This document shows, in pieces, positions 11,901-21,099 of a stretch of 64,000 bases of DNA (positions are counted from its first letter, which is position 1; each line of letters begins with the position of its first letter). Position numbers and translations under genes: made by a program. The notes under the pieces are model-generated. The model was not told where the DNA came from. It worked only from the letters and a program-made list of their open reading frames with translations, and ran no database searches. The stretch is taken from the NCBI GenBank assembly GCA_009746045.1, contig RPFO01000130.1:395808-459807 (forward strand), in the 5' to 3' direction. Source of the DNA: Mesostigma viride (taxonomy: Eukaryota > Streptophyta > Mesostigmatophyceae > Mesostigmatales > Mesostigmataceae).

Positions 11901-12068
11901 TCTGGAGCACGCGCCTCCAGATTTAGGCGGAGGGTCTGCCCCCCCGTGCCATAGCCAATTCAACCACGTAATCACCTTGTGTTGTAGAGTGAAGGTCCGG
12001 CGGCGGCGAGTTGCACGCTGGCGTCTGCGTGCTGACCTCACTCTCCCCCACGTAGTGCTTAGAGGCAT
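8991..12068 (-). CDS. PAT-like polyprotein: RT, RNase H, 2A-like motif, tyrosine recombinase
   Basis: 1025 residues from an ATG, no internal stop. RT spans about 150-470, with ELRLIVNKKLGN and the catalytic box ITIDDLVVS. RNase H follows (about 520-700): VVASDASSFGQGVVY, HINEKEV, LVDSTAALG, ELQPADGPSRG. Next comes REGVHPNPGP (about 726-735), which resembles the 2A ribosome-skipping consensus. The C-terminal part is a tyrosine recombinase with its catalytic set in order: Arg in YLRVSEAL, HGLRHG, HRGRW, and Tyr in VAHYVG. It would reverse-transcribe the RNA and integrate a circular DNA by recombination, not by a DDE integrase. The full catalytic set suggests a recently active copy. Confidence 0.95.
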   Translation of the reverse strand: MPLSTTWGRVRSARRRQRATRRRRTFTLQHKVITWLNWLWHGGADPPPKSGGACSRGTAEALKRVKKHCEWYSRRVAGVATGPAKGSDLIYGKCNKYEQLVAERVSLPKREVAGKAKLLDLLALRPSWREVYASEANCIKPEVAASARYWNVPAPSRGCTMAEWGKLMGRAADVGMVEFRETRPKWVDGCFGVAKGVGELRLIVNKKLGNALWVDPPKTVLPHLGIYSEVYIKGRCYTAKSDLVSYYYTIQVPEWWWDYQGLPDVWSTDVGLPGRRRRVWPVLKVLAMGHSHAVALGEAIHEMVLYATGALDPRRQVNRLTSVGELTVLRNAWGNPTALAIEYKEESTREMQIDLEDPPAPMVSITIDDLVVSNGRTCEAVNRLITSAIEDGYAPNNLVPSKDKTIMASPEGEDELEALGVVHRRDGVLEPTAKQLTLVVAHTRVLLERERATAEALAAVVGRWVWLQMLSRTCLSIWQQSFKFINLKGWGQRTRPLWQGVRDELECAMALAPMLRVDRGAALAPVVVASDASSFGQGVVYAEMAPAEVTELARAREVRGYPTLLTPGEAMYAGPRPLTKAAERAIIHGRWRVGIKSRWRDSTMHINEKEVRAAVKGVERSARNLGTWGKRVVRLVDSTAALGCLAKGRSSSYRLNKQCRRLCALTLVTGSRSQWVWTPSELQPADGPSRGLSMAASVAGWVRDLTREGVHPNPGPRLGASYLTLLEGKVKPATLMVYHRGLRSFFAWWASRRGRAGSLLRGLTIEEYYCEYVAWAHSRCYSRQLCVNALMGLNLYFPREVRDWALARSVLAGWRTLAPPRAPPPIPWEAAFALACTVVLQRQPRAAMMVIVIFQQYLRVSEALNLLVGHVRLQPDVRLRGSQRGALLLMSAKTAKGEVQSVVIEDVMTETLLRACMRGKAAWERVYPYDYAQFSRVWHQATQALGVDTVFTIHGLRHGGATYDFLRQRSMADIQHRGRWRSSKTVAHYVGLHRSLALTLPDALVRAIAACPPRIWRSVFSLPSS

Positions 12069-12115
12069 TGTAGGAAGAGGCAGTGGGAAGGGGGAGCGGT
12101 TTACCCTTTCGGTGT

Positions 12116-12280
12116 TTACTTGGTTTGCTGGGCCTTGCCCAGCTTCTCCATCATCGTGGCGCTTTGCAGGGCCATCTTCATGGCCGGGTTGCTCACCAAG
12201 GAGGCATCCTCCTTGAGAGCAAGGAGGTGGCCATGTCGCGTTTGCGTGCCATTATATCCTAGCCTATCACTTGGAATCAA
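12116..12280 (-). pseudogene. C-terminal remnant of a gag-like ORF
   Basis: A minus-strand frame open from 12280 to a TAA at 12116-12118, just upstream of the polyprotein ORF. It contains ALKEDASLVSNPAM and ends MMEKLGKAQQTK. Position and composition suit the end of gag in a two-ORF PAT element, but it does not match the end of the gag at 29348-30349. The frame is cut at a TAG in a short duplicated stretch (12270-12302). Confidence 0.4.
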
Positions 12281-13734
12281 CTAGTCATCTTGGAATCAAC
12301 TAGTCTCTTCGAGTAATGAAAAGAGGGCTCTCAGCCGAGGACAAGGAACTGTCCCTCGCGCCTGATGACCCCTTCTTGATCCCCTTGTGTACCGTCGCGT
12401 GCCGCGTTTGAATATCCTTGCTGGGGCGTTAGCTAGACGCTCCAACTACTCTAATTGCGACAATATGATGGTGCAAGAGGGTGCTTTTGCCTCCCCTGCT
12501 ATAGAACAATGCTTTCACAACACACACTTTGCACAGTCTGATGATGAAGCCGCACATGCGGAATTTATTGAGAAAGTTAATACAATTACAACACGTTGAT
12601 AGTCTCAATATCGATGCACTCCATGCTCACGAGCCCGCAGTTAGGCAGCGCTCCATGACATGCTACCGGCCTTGCTCCCAAGGAAAGGGAGAAACACGAA
12701 GGCCACTAACGAGAGACTCGAAGAGACTACACGCTGCGTGAGAGTCCTCTTCGACTATGAACCAAACCATTCGTCATGCCACACGCATGACACACGCCAC
12801 ACTTGTCAGTCCAGCCAGGAATGCCAAAACTATCTTGCTGCCTGAACCATGCAAATAGAAACCGCATTCCAGTTGCCGTCCTGGCTTTCTACCACACATG
12901 CCAACAAAAGCAGGAAGGCATCCCGACAAATCTAAATTGCTACCCTGTTGCCGATCTCATCTCCTAGAGGCTCCGGCATTTCTGTCCCTGGGAATGTCCG
13001 ACATTGAGTCACGTCCAGCAAGGTCGAAGCATAATATCCTTCAGACAATCTGCACGCTCACACCTTGCGTGTGAGTGGCCCAGCAAACATTGCGTCTAAT
13101 CGTTCCTTTCTAGAAGAAATCCCTTTGTAGGGCTGCCAGCGATTTCGCATTCATTCCAGCGATCTGGCTCCGCACCGCAAATTGTCCTTTTCCATTTTCT
13201 GTCCAGTCCTCATAACGTTGACCCGCTATTCTACACCACAAAGACACCTGGCCTGTCAATAGCCTCGGCGCTGTTGAAGTCCAGCAGTCCAGCTTCAGCT
13301 CCAGCTGTCCACTAACACGCGTATGATCCTCTCGACGCTGCGCACTTGTGCTGCCGTCCGCTCAAGTCAGTGCTGCGCGCCCAGCTGTGCCTGGCCCGGC
13401 GCGCGTGCACGTACACTTTCGTCCGCTCTTATGCTGCAAGTGCTAGTGTCCCCCCCGGTCACTAGCCTTTGTCGAAAATGCGTAGAAAACAAATTCCTTG
13501 CGCACGTCACCGGTCTTGTGCATAGTGGGCGCCGCCCGGATGACATAGCTCGCGTCCGTGACAGCTGTCGCGTCTGCGTGCCACAATCTCCGGCGCCACC
13601 ATGGCGGCTGGCCACTCAGCTTAATTTGGTAAAACCCAAATGAGCTGAGCTGACGTGCCTGCCTTAACTGCATGCCCTGTGGGGTGGGCGAGGACCTGTC
13701 CCATGATTCCCCCCCTCGCTGGCGACCGGCCCCA
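12281..13734. other. Region between PAT-like element and Gypsy-2; probable Gypsy-2 3' end
   Basis: No recognised coding domain. A near-exact 16-bp tandem duplication (TTGGAATCAACTAGTC) lies at about 12271-12302. GACAGCTGTCGCG lies near 13561, a palindrome core also found at 42046-42063 and 45849-45862. The 3' LTR of Gypsy-2 should lie here, and a polypurine run GAGGGGGGGAA follows the PHD ORF on the minus strand, but no second LTR copy was found to define it. Confidence 0.4.
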
Positions 13735-14211
13735 TCACGAAGACAGCGATCGTACCAAGACAAGGGCAGCGGTGACCGCAGTCAAGCTGCGGGAGGTAAA
13801 CTGCGCAGCGGTGCACACTGGACAAAACCAATCCCCCTCCGGAATGCTGGTGACCACTGGCTGCAAGCACTGCATGTGCCAACCACAGTTACACTGATCA
13901 CACAATAACATGGACTCCGCCTGATCGACCCGGTGACAAACCTGACACTGGGCGTCCTTGACTCGGCGAGACGTGTGCGGTTGGAGGTCGTGGACCAAAT
14001 TGGGCAGCGAGCAGGGACTGAGATTGCTGAGGTTGTCAGTCGTACGGCTCCCGTCGGCGCCCTCCAAAATTGCCACTCCCGATGGTTTGATAGCCACAAT
14101 GCGCAAAATGGTGGGCCCCGCCTCCACATCCAAAGTGTGCTTCAGCTGAGTGCGCAGGAAAACATACTGCCCTGGCCTAAACCGCAGCTGGCGAGCCATG
14201 TATGCCCCCCC
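13735..14211 (-). CDS. Integrase C-terminus with PHD finger (frameshifted part of Gypsy-2 Pol)
   Basis: This frame continues the integrase after a 7-base G run (14205-14211); one base fewer would join the frames. It starts ARQLRFRPGQYVFLRTQ, the GPY/F-like end of Ty3 integrases. It then has a C4HC3 PHD finger: CQVC, MLLCDQC, GWHMQC, DWFCPVC, with all eight zinc ligands present. PHD fingers read histone H3 tails; at this place many gypsy elements carry a chromodomain. Inference: it steers integration to particular chromatin. Whether the shift is decay or recoding is unknown. Confidence 0.85.
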   Translation of the reverse strand, partial: GGAYMARQLRFRPGQYVFLRTQLKHTLDVEAGPTILRIVAIKPSGVAILEGADGSRTTDNLSNLSPCSLPNLVHDLQPHTSRRVKDAQCQVCHRVDQAESMLLCDQCNCGWHMQCLQPVVTSIPEGDWFCPVCTAAQFTSRSLTAVTAALVLVRSLSS

Positions 14212-15526
14212 GGCGCTGAGCGTAGCGCAGGGAGTCCCTGTGCTGAGCAATGAACAAGTTGTTCATCGCGATGGGCATGACCTTCTTAAAAGTCTCTGCC
14301 CTGGCCAGCACCTCAACCAAAAATTGCTGAGCGTTGTCGAAGGCCATGGGTTCGGGGTGCGCAACCTGTGCCTCCGTAGGCAAAAGAGGATTACGCCCGA
14401 ACAGAAGGAAATACGGGGAGAAGGTAGCGAGAGACTCCTGGGGAGACATGCGATAACCCATGGCAATCCATGCCAACTCGCGATCCCACCTGGCCGACTC
14501 CGGCACCTGCAGGCTCCACTTGCGCAGCGCCTGCTTGACGGTCTGCACCAATCTCTCAGCCAAACCATTGGCCTGAGGATGCTCCCGAGAAGTGCGACGG
14601 TGATCAATAAGACATCCATCCAGCAACTCCTGGAACTCACCCCTGAACTCACCACCCTGGTCCGTGACTACCTCCGCGGGAGCCCCAAACCTGGTGATGA
14701 TGTCTGCAAAATGCTTCGCTGTGGTAGCGGCATGCTTGTCAGCAATGGGGATCAACTCAACCCATTTGCTAAAGCTCTCCACGCATACCATGACATAGAG
14801 GTTGCCGTCAGGGCTCTCCTGAAACGGCCCGCACAGATCGACGTGCCAGCGATAAAACAAGCCCTTGATGGGAAGCGACATCAGCTCCTTGGCACCATGA
14901 TCTGCGCTAAAGTTAGCCTTGGTTCGAGCACACGGGACACAGCTGGCCACTACCTGGGCCACTGTGTGTCGCATGTTATTCCACCAATAGCTGGTCCGTA
15001 CGAGGCTGAGCGTGCGATTGCCACCCAAGTGACCATACCGCTCGTGGTACGCCTGCACTATAGCAACGCGCTTGTCAGGCGGTGGGACGACCACCCTACG
15101 CTTGCCCAACAGCTTGTACAAAACCCCATCTTCCCAACCATAGGTTGCAGCCCTGTGCTGCACCCTGTTCAACTCCGTCGCCTTCTGAGCAGGAGTCCAA
15201 TCGACTGGAGTAGGAGTCAAGACAGCACCCTGCACTTGCTCCAAAACTCGACCATCTAGCCAGATATCAGCGGTGTAGCAATCAGCAAGAGAGCTACGCG
15301 CTAAGAGAGCCTGCACAGCGATCAGCTGCTGCAGAGAAGGATCAATGTCAAAGGACAGAGACCTACCCTCTTCCATAGCGCACACAGCTTTGGATGGCGT
15401 GAATGGCGACGGCCGCACCGGGTCGTCGCTGATGATGCCGAAGTCCGCCACAGAGTACTCGACACTGCGCCACCACGCCTCCTCCTCATCGTCGGCCGCA
15501 TACCCAGCAGCGTTCACAAAGACCAC
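14177..15526 (-). CDS. Gypsy-2 integrase
   Basis: 449 codons. An H-x-x-x-x-x-H...C-x-x-C zinc finger is visible (YHERYGHLGG; CVPC), then the DDE core: WHVDLCGPF, VVTDQGGEF and HPQANGLAERLVQ. All three acidic residues are present. The frame starts inside the end of the RT/RNase H ORF (overlap 15514-15526, -1 relation) and ends at a G-run frameshift, after which the PHD-bearing frame carries on. Confidence 0.92.
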   Translation of the reverse strand: MVFVNAAGYAADDEEEAWWRSVEYSVADFGIISDDPVRPSPFTPSKAVCAMEEGRSLSFDIDPSLQQLIAVQALLARSSLADCYTADIWLDGRVLEQVQGAVLTPTPVDWTPAQKATELNRVQHRAATYGWEDGVLYKLLGKRRVVVPPPDKRVAIVQAYHERYGHLGGNRTLSLVRTSYWWNNMRHTVAQVVASCVPCARTKANFSADHGAKELMSLPIKGLFYRWHVDLCGPFQESPDGNLYVMVCVESFSKWVELIPIADKHAATTAKHFADIITRFGAPAEVVTDQGGEFRGEFQELLDGCLIDHRRTSREHPQANGLAERLVQTVKQALRKWSLQVPESARWDRELAWIAMGYRMSPQESLATFSPYFLLFGRNPLLPTEAQVAHPEPMAFDNAQQFLVEVLARAETFKKVMPIAMNNLFIAQHRDSLRYAQRRGGIHGSPAAV

Positions 15527-17367
15527 AGAACCGACGAGCCCTCGGCACCCATGGCCCGGGCTCCAGTGTGGTCAACAGTGGTAGGCATGGCGTATCGGGA
15601 TAGCACATCGGCGTTGACATGGTCCTTGCCGGCCCGATGCACAATGGTCATGTGGTACTCCTGGATAATCATGGCCCATCGGGCGAGCTTACCCGTCAGG
15701 TTGGTGTTGGTCATTAGCCACTGAAGCGGCTGGTGGTCTGTCACCAGAGTAAACACGCGCCCAAATAAATACGGGCGAAAGTGCTTGATGGCCCACACCA
15801 CAGCCAGTGCCTCCCCCTCATAGGAAGAATACCGGCTCTCCGCTGGGTTGTTGCTGCGACTAGCATAAGCAATAACGTGCTCGCGCCCATCACCATCCTT
15901 TTGCGCCAAGACCGCACCCAGTCCTACCTTGGACCAGTCGGTATATAACACAAATGGCAAAGCATAGTCAGGGGCGCGCAGAATCGGTGCCGACGTGAGC
16001 TCCTGCTTGATTGTCTCGATGGCGCGTTGCTGTGCGGGACCCCACGCCCACACGCACCCCTTCTTGAGTAACTCGGTCAAGGGCTTCACCTTGCTGCTGA
16101 AGTTCTCAATGTAACCTCGGTAATAGCCAGCCAAACCCAAATACGCCCGCACCCCTGAGACATCCGTGGGTACGGCGGCCTGCGCAATGGATTCGACCTT
16201 GGCGGCATCAGGCGTCCGGCCACCCGGCACAATCTGATGACCAAGGAATGAGAGGGTCCGCTGGGCGAACTTGCACTTCTCAGGGTGCAGCCGCATATTA
16301 TGCTCCTCGAGAGCCAAGCGAACCTGCTCCAAGTGCGCCAGGTGCTCCTCAAATGTCGCGCTAAAGACGATTACATCATCAATGTAACAAGCGGCGAAAG
16401 GAAGACCTGCAAGCACTTTGTCCATAGCTCGTTGGAAAACAGCACTAGCGTTGCGGTGCCCAAAGGGCATGCGCACCCACTCATACAAATTGCCGCCCCC
16501 CCAGAATGCAAGCTTCCGCTGATCCTCCGGCGCAACTGCGATCTGATGAAAGCCGCTACGCAGGTCCAGCGAGGACACAAACTTCACATGAGGAGATATC
16601 TTATCCAGGACATCATCCACACGTGGCATGGGGTAACGGTCCACGGGTGTGTGTGCATTCAGCAACCGCAGATCGGTGGCCATGCGCATACCCGTCCATG
16701 CCCCGGTGATAGCGTCCTTCTTGGGCGCAACGACAACGGCAGCAGCATAGCTGGAGGAAGATTGCCTGATGATACCGGCATCCTCTAACTCCTTGCATTG
16801 CTCGGCTACAAAATCCAACTCGGCCTGACTCAGGCGATGCTGGCGTCGGAACAAAGGAGTGTCAGTGTCCAATGGAACACGCATGGTCCCACCATTGAAA
16901 CACCCCAGTTCATCACTTGTGAAAGCGAAGGCCCCCCTTGCAGTGCCTAGCCACTTTAGCATGGCTGAGCGCTGCGCATCAGAAAGGTGTTCGCCAATAG
17001 CCCAGGGGTGCGTATCCGCGGGATCACCCACAGCTACCGCATGTGCCTCAAGATGCGGCGCCCTAGCCGCATCGTCGTGGAACAAGGAAAAGGCTGCCAC
17101 ACCTGGTGTGACACCCACCGCCGGAGCCTCGCGTGCCGCACGGTGTATTACCCGATGCAGCGTGGGCTCGCCGGCCAGCACGGTGCTGGTCAGCAGGGCG
17201 GTCATGAGAATGATAGTCCACACCTGTCGCAGACGCCACCCCCATGCTGATGAAGTCCCCGTCGCTGCAGGGCGCTTCAGTTTGGCTGCGCGCCTCAACC
17301 TGCTGAGGCGGATTGGCTGGGGACGCCCCCCCAGACTGGCGCACGGCAACCGATGCAAGCAGCACAT
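15514..17367 (-). CDS. Gypsy-2 reverse transcriptase and RNase H
   Basis: The RT is typical Ty3/gypsy: GMRMATDLRLLNAHT, SSLDLRSGFHQI, MPFGHRNASAVFQRAM and the catalytic CYIDDVIVFS. RNase H follows with LYTDWSKVGLGAVLAQKDG, YEGEALAVVWA, LVTDHQPLQWL and NADVLSRY. The first ~70 residues include a hydrophobic stretch (VWTIILMTALLTSTVLAG) that is probably methyltransferase-linker sequence read in another frame. The methyltransferase C-terminus lies in a different frame immediately upstream, so the original polyprotein is frameshifted between about 17063 and 17367. The first ~80 residues given by this frame may not be native. Confidence 0.93.
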   Translation of the reverse strand: MCCLHRLPCASLGGRPQPIRLSRLRRAAKLKRPAATGTSSAWGWRLRQVWTIILMTALLTSTVLAGEPTLHRVIHRAAREAPAVGVTPGVAAFSLFHDDAARAPHLEAHAVAVGDPADTHPWAIGEHLSDAQRSAMLKWLGTARGAFAFTSDELGCFNGGTMRVPLDTDTPLFRRQHRLSQAELDFVAEQCKELEDAGIIRQSSSSYAAAVVVAPKKDAITGAWTGMRMATDLRLLNAHTPVDRYPMPRVDDVLDKISPHVKFVSSLDLRSGFHQIAVAPEDQRKLAFWGGGNLYEWVRMPFGHRNASAVFQRAMDKVLAGLPFAACYIDDVIVFSATFEEHLAHLEQVRLALEEHNMRLHPEKCKFAQRTLSFLGHQIVPGGRTPDAAKVESIAQAAVPTDVSGVRAYLGLAGYYRGYIENFSSKVKPLTELLKKGCVWAWGPAQQRAIETIKQELTSAPILRAPDYALPFVLYTDWSKVGLGAVLAQKDGDGREHVIAYASRSNNPAESRYSSYEGEALAVVWAIKHFRPYLFGRVFTLVTDHQPLQWLMTNTNLTGKLARWAMIIQEYHMTIVHRAGKDHVNADVLSRYAMPTTVDHTGARAMGAEGSSVLWSL

Positions 17368-17823
17368 ACCCGACCTGCAACACCGACATAGCCTGGCCTA
17401 TCAAAGACCAGCGCTCACTCTCGAGCACGCCCGGCAGCGCCGAGGCCCCGACATGAAAACCCATGCTGGCCTCACGAAATTCTGCGGGTGGCTGCACCAA
17501 CAGACCGGTGGTAGTGTCCCAAACGAGACCCTTACCCCGATCACGGTATGCTGTCGACCCTTGGTAACTGACCAGGGTCGGCAGTGCATACATGGGGCTC
17601 CCGACCCGGTTGACGCGTGCATACGGTGGGCGATCCTCGCTATCCACCTTCTGCGTGACTAGGTGGGAAGGCAATGCTACCTCCGCAGACACACTCGGAT
17701 GCTGCCTTGCTACGGCCCCCAAGACCGCCTGCACACCGGTCGCACACGCCACGTTGGTCCAATAGGCACGCAAACGATGCCACCCCTGATGCAGCTTTCG
17801 CTTTAAGCGCCTGAGCACGCCAC
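17335..17823 (-). pseudogene. C-terminal half of Gypsy-2 DNA methyltransferase
   Basis: In the frame open at 17063-17959 the minus strand reads QGWHRLRAYWTNV (motif VIII region; compare HRxRxYWTN), then a target-recognition-like stretch, ALPTLVSYQGSTAYRDRG, PPAEFREASMGF (motif IX region) and ERWSLIGQAMSVLQVGYVLL (motif X region). These are the parts missing from the half at 27322-28386. The upstream edge is not exact; I place it where the reading leaves the Copia-A tail. Confidence 0.75.
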
Positions 17824-18205
17824 AAGGCCGTGACCGTTGAAGCCAGGTCCCTAGGTGGGCGAGGCGCATGGGCAGGACCCTGACCCTCCGGCGAGGCCAC
17901 GCTAGGCGGGCCTCCCACATTATCCGTGGGTAGCACAGGAGGTGAGTCACTACGTGCACTAGGTCCCGTCAAACCCACCCCATCCTCATCCCACCCATCC
18001 ACGGGGTCATATTGGGGCCCAGGGGAGGGGGGGGGTGTAGCTGTGTCTGCCCCTGGGAGCGACCCGTGGGGTACCACCTCAGATGCTACGACAGGCGCAT
18101 TATCCTTCACTACCCACCCCAGTGCCCTGTTGGCTGCCAGCTCACTCTCCATGCTATCCCCTTGCTTATAGCCTGCCACCGATGCCCATGGTACCCTATA
18201 TACAC
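17824..18205 (-). pseudogene. Frameshifted continuation of Copia-A Pol
   Basis: At about 18196-18205 a TA duplication (GTGTATATAGG) shifts the frame. The native frame appears to read RVPWASVAGYKQGDSM, paralleling RVYHVSWHRIKPV of Copia-B, and continues as a Pro/Asp/Gly-rich linker to about 17830. The 881-residue ORF instead ends in an unrelated tail. Confidence 0.55.
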
Positions 18206-20755
18206 CCGATCATTCCACTCTATGTCTATGACCCGCAGCGGCCAGTCTAACTTTGTGATGGCCCCAGGCCCCTGCATGGTGCCCCGTTTGCCGCTGGGCG
18301 AGCTCTCCTTGTGGAACATGACCAACTGCCCGACCTCAAAAGCACTAGACAAATCAGGCAGCGTGGCATCCTTGAGCCGCAGCTTGGCGGCGGTATCCTG
18401 TAGATGCTGTTGGTATGCCTCTACTACCTCGGGTGAGTAGGTGCCCGCTGACAGCCCCCGAGGCGTGACTAGCCCAAAGCCCTTGACATCAAGCACGTGC
18501 CTATGGTTGCACACATGCATGAGCTCCTTGCACCACGCCGTCTTGACCGCGTAGGACTTGCCATGTGGGTTATCCTGTCGCTTGGCTGCCACAGTCTTGA
18601 CATAGCTTACAGTGCGATCTATCATGCCCATATTGCCGTGATCCTCACGCCCCACGATGACCACGGCCTCCATCCCCGGCAGACCTTGCACACAGCGGAA
18701 CTGCTGGTCTAGCATGAGCTCCACTACGGGATGAAAGAAAGCCAGGCTGATCTTGATAGCCCTGTGCAGGTCAGCCTCAAACATGTGAGGCAGCGGCTCA
18801 ATGTAGGTGGCCTTGCTGAACCTATCCTTGACTATGAAATAGGTGTCCCCCCCTTCCATGTGCATGACATCCCCCACAAGGTACCCTCGCTCCAAGGGTG
18901 GAGTCTTGGCATGACGTCTACGCGACTTCTTCCTGATCTTGATGCAGGCAGGACACTGAGCACGCACATTCTTCAGCTCGTTGTATAAAGGTGCCCCTAA
19001 CATGTGTGCCCCCTCTACCTCGGCTTGGGCCTCATGCCCGTATGCACGGTGCATCTGGTATGCTAACAGTTTCAGGGTGACAGCCTGAGGTGCAGTGGCA
19101 TTGTCAGGATTCTCAACAGGTGGGGTGACTACTGGGGTAGTGACATTGGCTAACTGGGCAGCTTCAGAGGCTGCACGAAAGGCCGCCCTTGTGAGCACCT
19201 TGCCAATGTGAAGATCCACACTAGGGTGGTGTGTACCGAGAACATCTGCCCGCCCAGCATTCTCTTGCACTGTCACAACATTCCTCATAGGCCCAACCGC
19301 CCCAGTATCTAGCTGGGGTGCTGCAGTAGTGCTTGGTCGCTCGGCGTTGTACACACCCGACCTAGAAGACACCACATTGCTTAGGTCACGCATTGTAGAC
19401 CCGTGCTCAGGAAGCACGTGATCCTGGCGCGACAGAGCCAGAGCAGCATCAACGGATTGCGTGAGCACATCACGGAATGAGACAGAGGATGCAGTCACGT
19501 TGCTTTTAGGAACGACATCAGGCTCTACGACAGCCCGGTTCAGCGTGACGCATTGAGCAAAAGAAGGGGTATCGAGCGTGCTCTCACCTGACTTTCGTGC
19601 TGCCCGTCGCTCTGCCCACTCCTCGCGTGTGCCGTGGACGACGATGCGCTTGGCCTTGCACGCCTCCACGCTGTGACCACGCAGAACGTCGTGGCACTTG
19701 CGGCAAAGGTTGTCCTCGAGCTCCAGGTCCGGGCGAACTCGGCAGTCATCCCTGACATGGCGACGTCCGAAGCAGCGCTCACAGCGTTGCTTGCGGTCAG
19801 TAGACGCCCCCTGCTGCCGCTTGGCCGGGGGATGATCACCCTGCTTGGCGTCGCCACCATGCCCGCGCTTGCGCCCTCGCTGGCCCCCGTTGTTGCCGTG
19901 GCCGACGACCTTTTTCAGGATGGCCGTAAGCTCCGACCGCGTAATTGGAGCCTCTGCGCCTGAAGAAGAGGACGCGCCGGCATCCACCTTGCGCAGGGAT
20001 GGCAGAGCAGCCGAGGCAGCCGGCTTGGACTGCGCACTCTTGAAGCATGAGATCAAATACAGCATGCCCTCGTCGAAACTGACGGCACTCTTCTTTTTGA
20101 GTTCCGTCGCTATGGTCAGATGCACATCCGACGACAGGTCGCATTTCTTGAGAAATCGATTGCACAGAAAAATGGGCTTGAGAGTATCTAGCAGCTTGTG
20201 CTTGTGCACGAAGACCTGGAAATCACGTGCAGCCCCGGGCAAATTTGCCTTATTAACTGCATAGCCCTCGAAGTCATTGAAGGCTTGCTCGTCGGCCTCT
20301 TCCTTAGACCGCGACAAGTGGGCATCTAGACCGTTGTAAAAAACTTCCCAGGTTTGTTTGTTGTCGTCCGCAATGCGAACTAGATTGGCAATGTTTGGGT
20401 GCTTTGTTGTACTGCAGAATACTGCACGGAACTTGCCAATCAGCTCCGAATCCTTGTCTGCGCGTCCATCGCGCAGACGCTTGAGAGCAGCTAGAAAATC
20501 TGCTGCGTCGTCCGCCGTATAGTCGGCCGGTAGATCTGCGGGCACCTCCGTTTGCTTGAGAGGGCCGCGATTTAGTGCATCGTCAGCAGCAAGCATCAGG
20601 TGCTTGAACTGCTTGGCCAGTTCAGGTTGCGCCACGAGGGTTTGCATCAACCTCGTGGCCTCGTCCGCACTAAAGCGTGGCAGGACGGACCCTGCGGCCT
20701 CGCCACTTGGCGTATCTGTGTGTTCGCCCGTGCGGCTCCGTGTACCGGAAGCCAT
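18110..20755 (-). CDS. Copia-A Gag-integrase polyprotein
   Basis: 881 codons from an ATG. The N-terminal ~300 residues are gag-like. Two zinc knuckles follow: CERCFGRRHVRDDC (C-x2-C-x4-H-x4-C) and CRKCHDVLRGHSVEAC (C-x2-C-x6-H-x4-C). From about residue 560 there is an integrase: H-x4-H (MHRAYGHEAQ), CPAC, KTPPLERGYLVGDVM, LMLDQQFRCV and VIVGREDHGNMGMID. Its C-terminal part (RGTMQGPGAITKL) resembles a GPY/F module. Gag and integrase are fused without protease between them, as in Copia-B. The last ~30 residues are out of the native frame. Confidence 0.85.
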   Translation of the reverse strand: MASGTRSRTGEHTDTPSGEAAGSVLPRFSADEATRLMQTLVAQPELAKQFKHLMLAADDALNRGPLKQTEVPADLPADYTADDAADFLAALKRLRDGRADKDSELIGKFRAVFCSTTKHPNIANLVRIADDNKQTWEVFYNGLDAHLSRSKEEADEQAFNDFEGYAVNKANLPGAARDFQVFVHKHKLLDTLKPIFLCNRFLKKCDLSSDVHLTIATELKKKSAVSFDEGMLYLISCFKSAQSKPAASAALPSLRKVDAGASSSSGAEAPITRSELTAILKKVVGHGNNGGQRGRKRGHGGDAKQGDHPPAKRQQGASTDRKQRCERCFGRRHVRDDCRVRPDLELEDNLCRKCHDVLRGHSVEACKAKRIVVHGTREEWAERRAARKSGESTLDTPSFAQCVTLNRAVVEPDVVPKSNVTASSVSFRDVLTQSVDAALALSRQDHVLPEHGSTMRDLSNVVSSRSGVYNAERPSTTAAPQLDTGAVGPMRNVVTVQENAGRADVLGTHHPSVDLHIGKVLTRAAFRAASEAAQLANVTTPVVTPPVENPDNATAPQAVTLKLLAYQMHRAYGHEAQAEVEGAHMLGAPLYNELKNVRAQCPACIKIRKKSRRRHAKTPPLERGYLVGDVMHMEGGDTYFIVKDRFSKATYIEPLPHMFEADLHRAIKISLAFFHPVVELMLDQQFRCVQGLPGMEAVVIVGREDHGNMGMIDRTVSYVKTVAAKRQDNPHGKSYAVKTAWCKELMHVCNHRHVLDVKGFGLVTPRGLSAGTYSPEVVEAYQQHLQDTAAKLRLKDATLPDLSSAFEVGQLVMFHKESSPSGKRGTMQGPGAITKLDWPLRVIDIEWNDRVYIGYHGHRWQAISKGIAWRVSWQPTGHWGG

Positions 20756-21094
20756 CGGGATTTTTATGAATACAAGTTAAAGCCCGACCGGCTCAGCTAT
20801 GGCGGTCGGTCACGTTGAGCTTGGGATAAGGTGAACACAGAGAACTGCCTTCGGAGCTAGCCCACCACTGGTTTATGTCTTAGCCAGCAAACCCTATCCG
20901 GTTAGCCGTAACCGTGGGACAAGCTAGCCGTCCGTACTGACCCGGATAAGGCCCCGGACTGGGGCCTAGGTGGCGCCGGCCCTAGGCGCCGCCCTTAGAC
21001 CGGTCGCCCGCATCGGACCGCCGGATTATAGCCGGCGGCTGAGCGGACGCTAGCGGAAGGCGTGCGGACGGACATGGGGAACTCAGAGCCAGAT
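20756..21094 (-). other. Copia-A leader and LTR remainder
   Basis: Lies between the gag ATG and the Copia-B insertion. On the minus strand it has a TATA-like GGCTATAATCC, palindromic GC-rich blocks around GGCGCCTAGGGCCGGCGCC (about 20970-20990), and a short AT-rich stretch before the ATG. No second LTR copy is available, so the LTR end is not defined. Confidence 0.4.
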
Positions 21095-21099
21095 CCTAG

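Larger units (their letters stand above)
8234..12280 (-). mobile_element. PAT/Ngaro-like tyrosine-recombinase retrotransposon, 5' truncated
   Basis: One long ORF holds RT, RNase H and a tyrosine recombinase, followed on the minus strand by the 3' arrangement B1 (8914-8780), A2 (8779-8402), B2 (8368-8234). A second copy has the A repeat upstream of its gag (30421-30800). A1-ORFs-B1-A2-B2 is the split-direct-repeat plan of PAT/Ngaro elements, not DIRS-type inverted repeats and not LTRs. Only a gag tail remains at the 5' side, so this copy is truncated near 12280. Confidence 0.88.

Noticed and set aside
9090-12216. Many 80-139-codon plus-strand ORFs opposite the RT-recombinase ORF
   Set aside because: Antisense shadows of a GC-rich coding strand.
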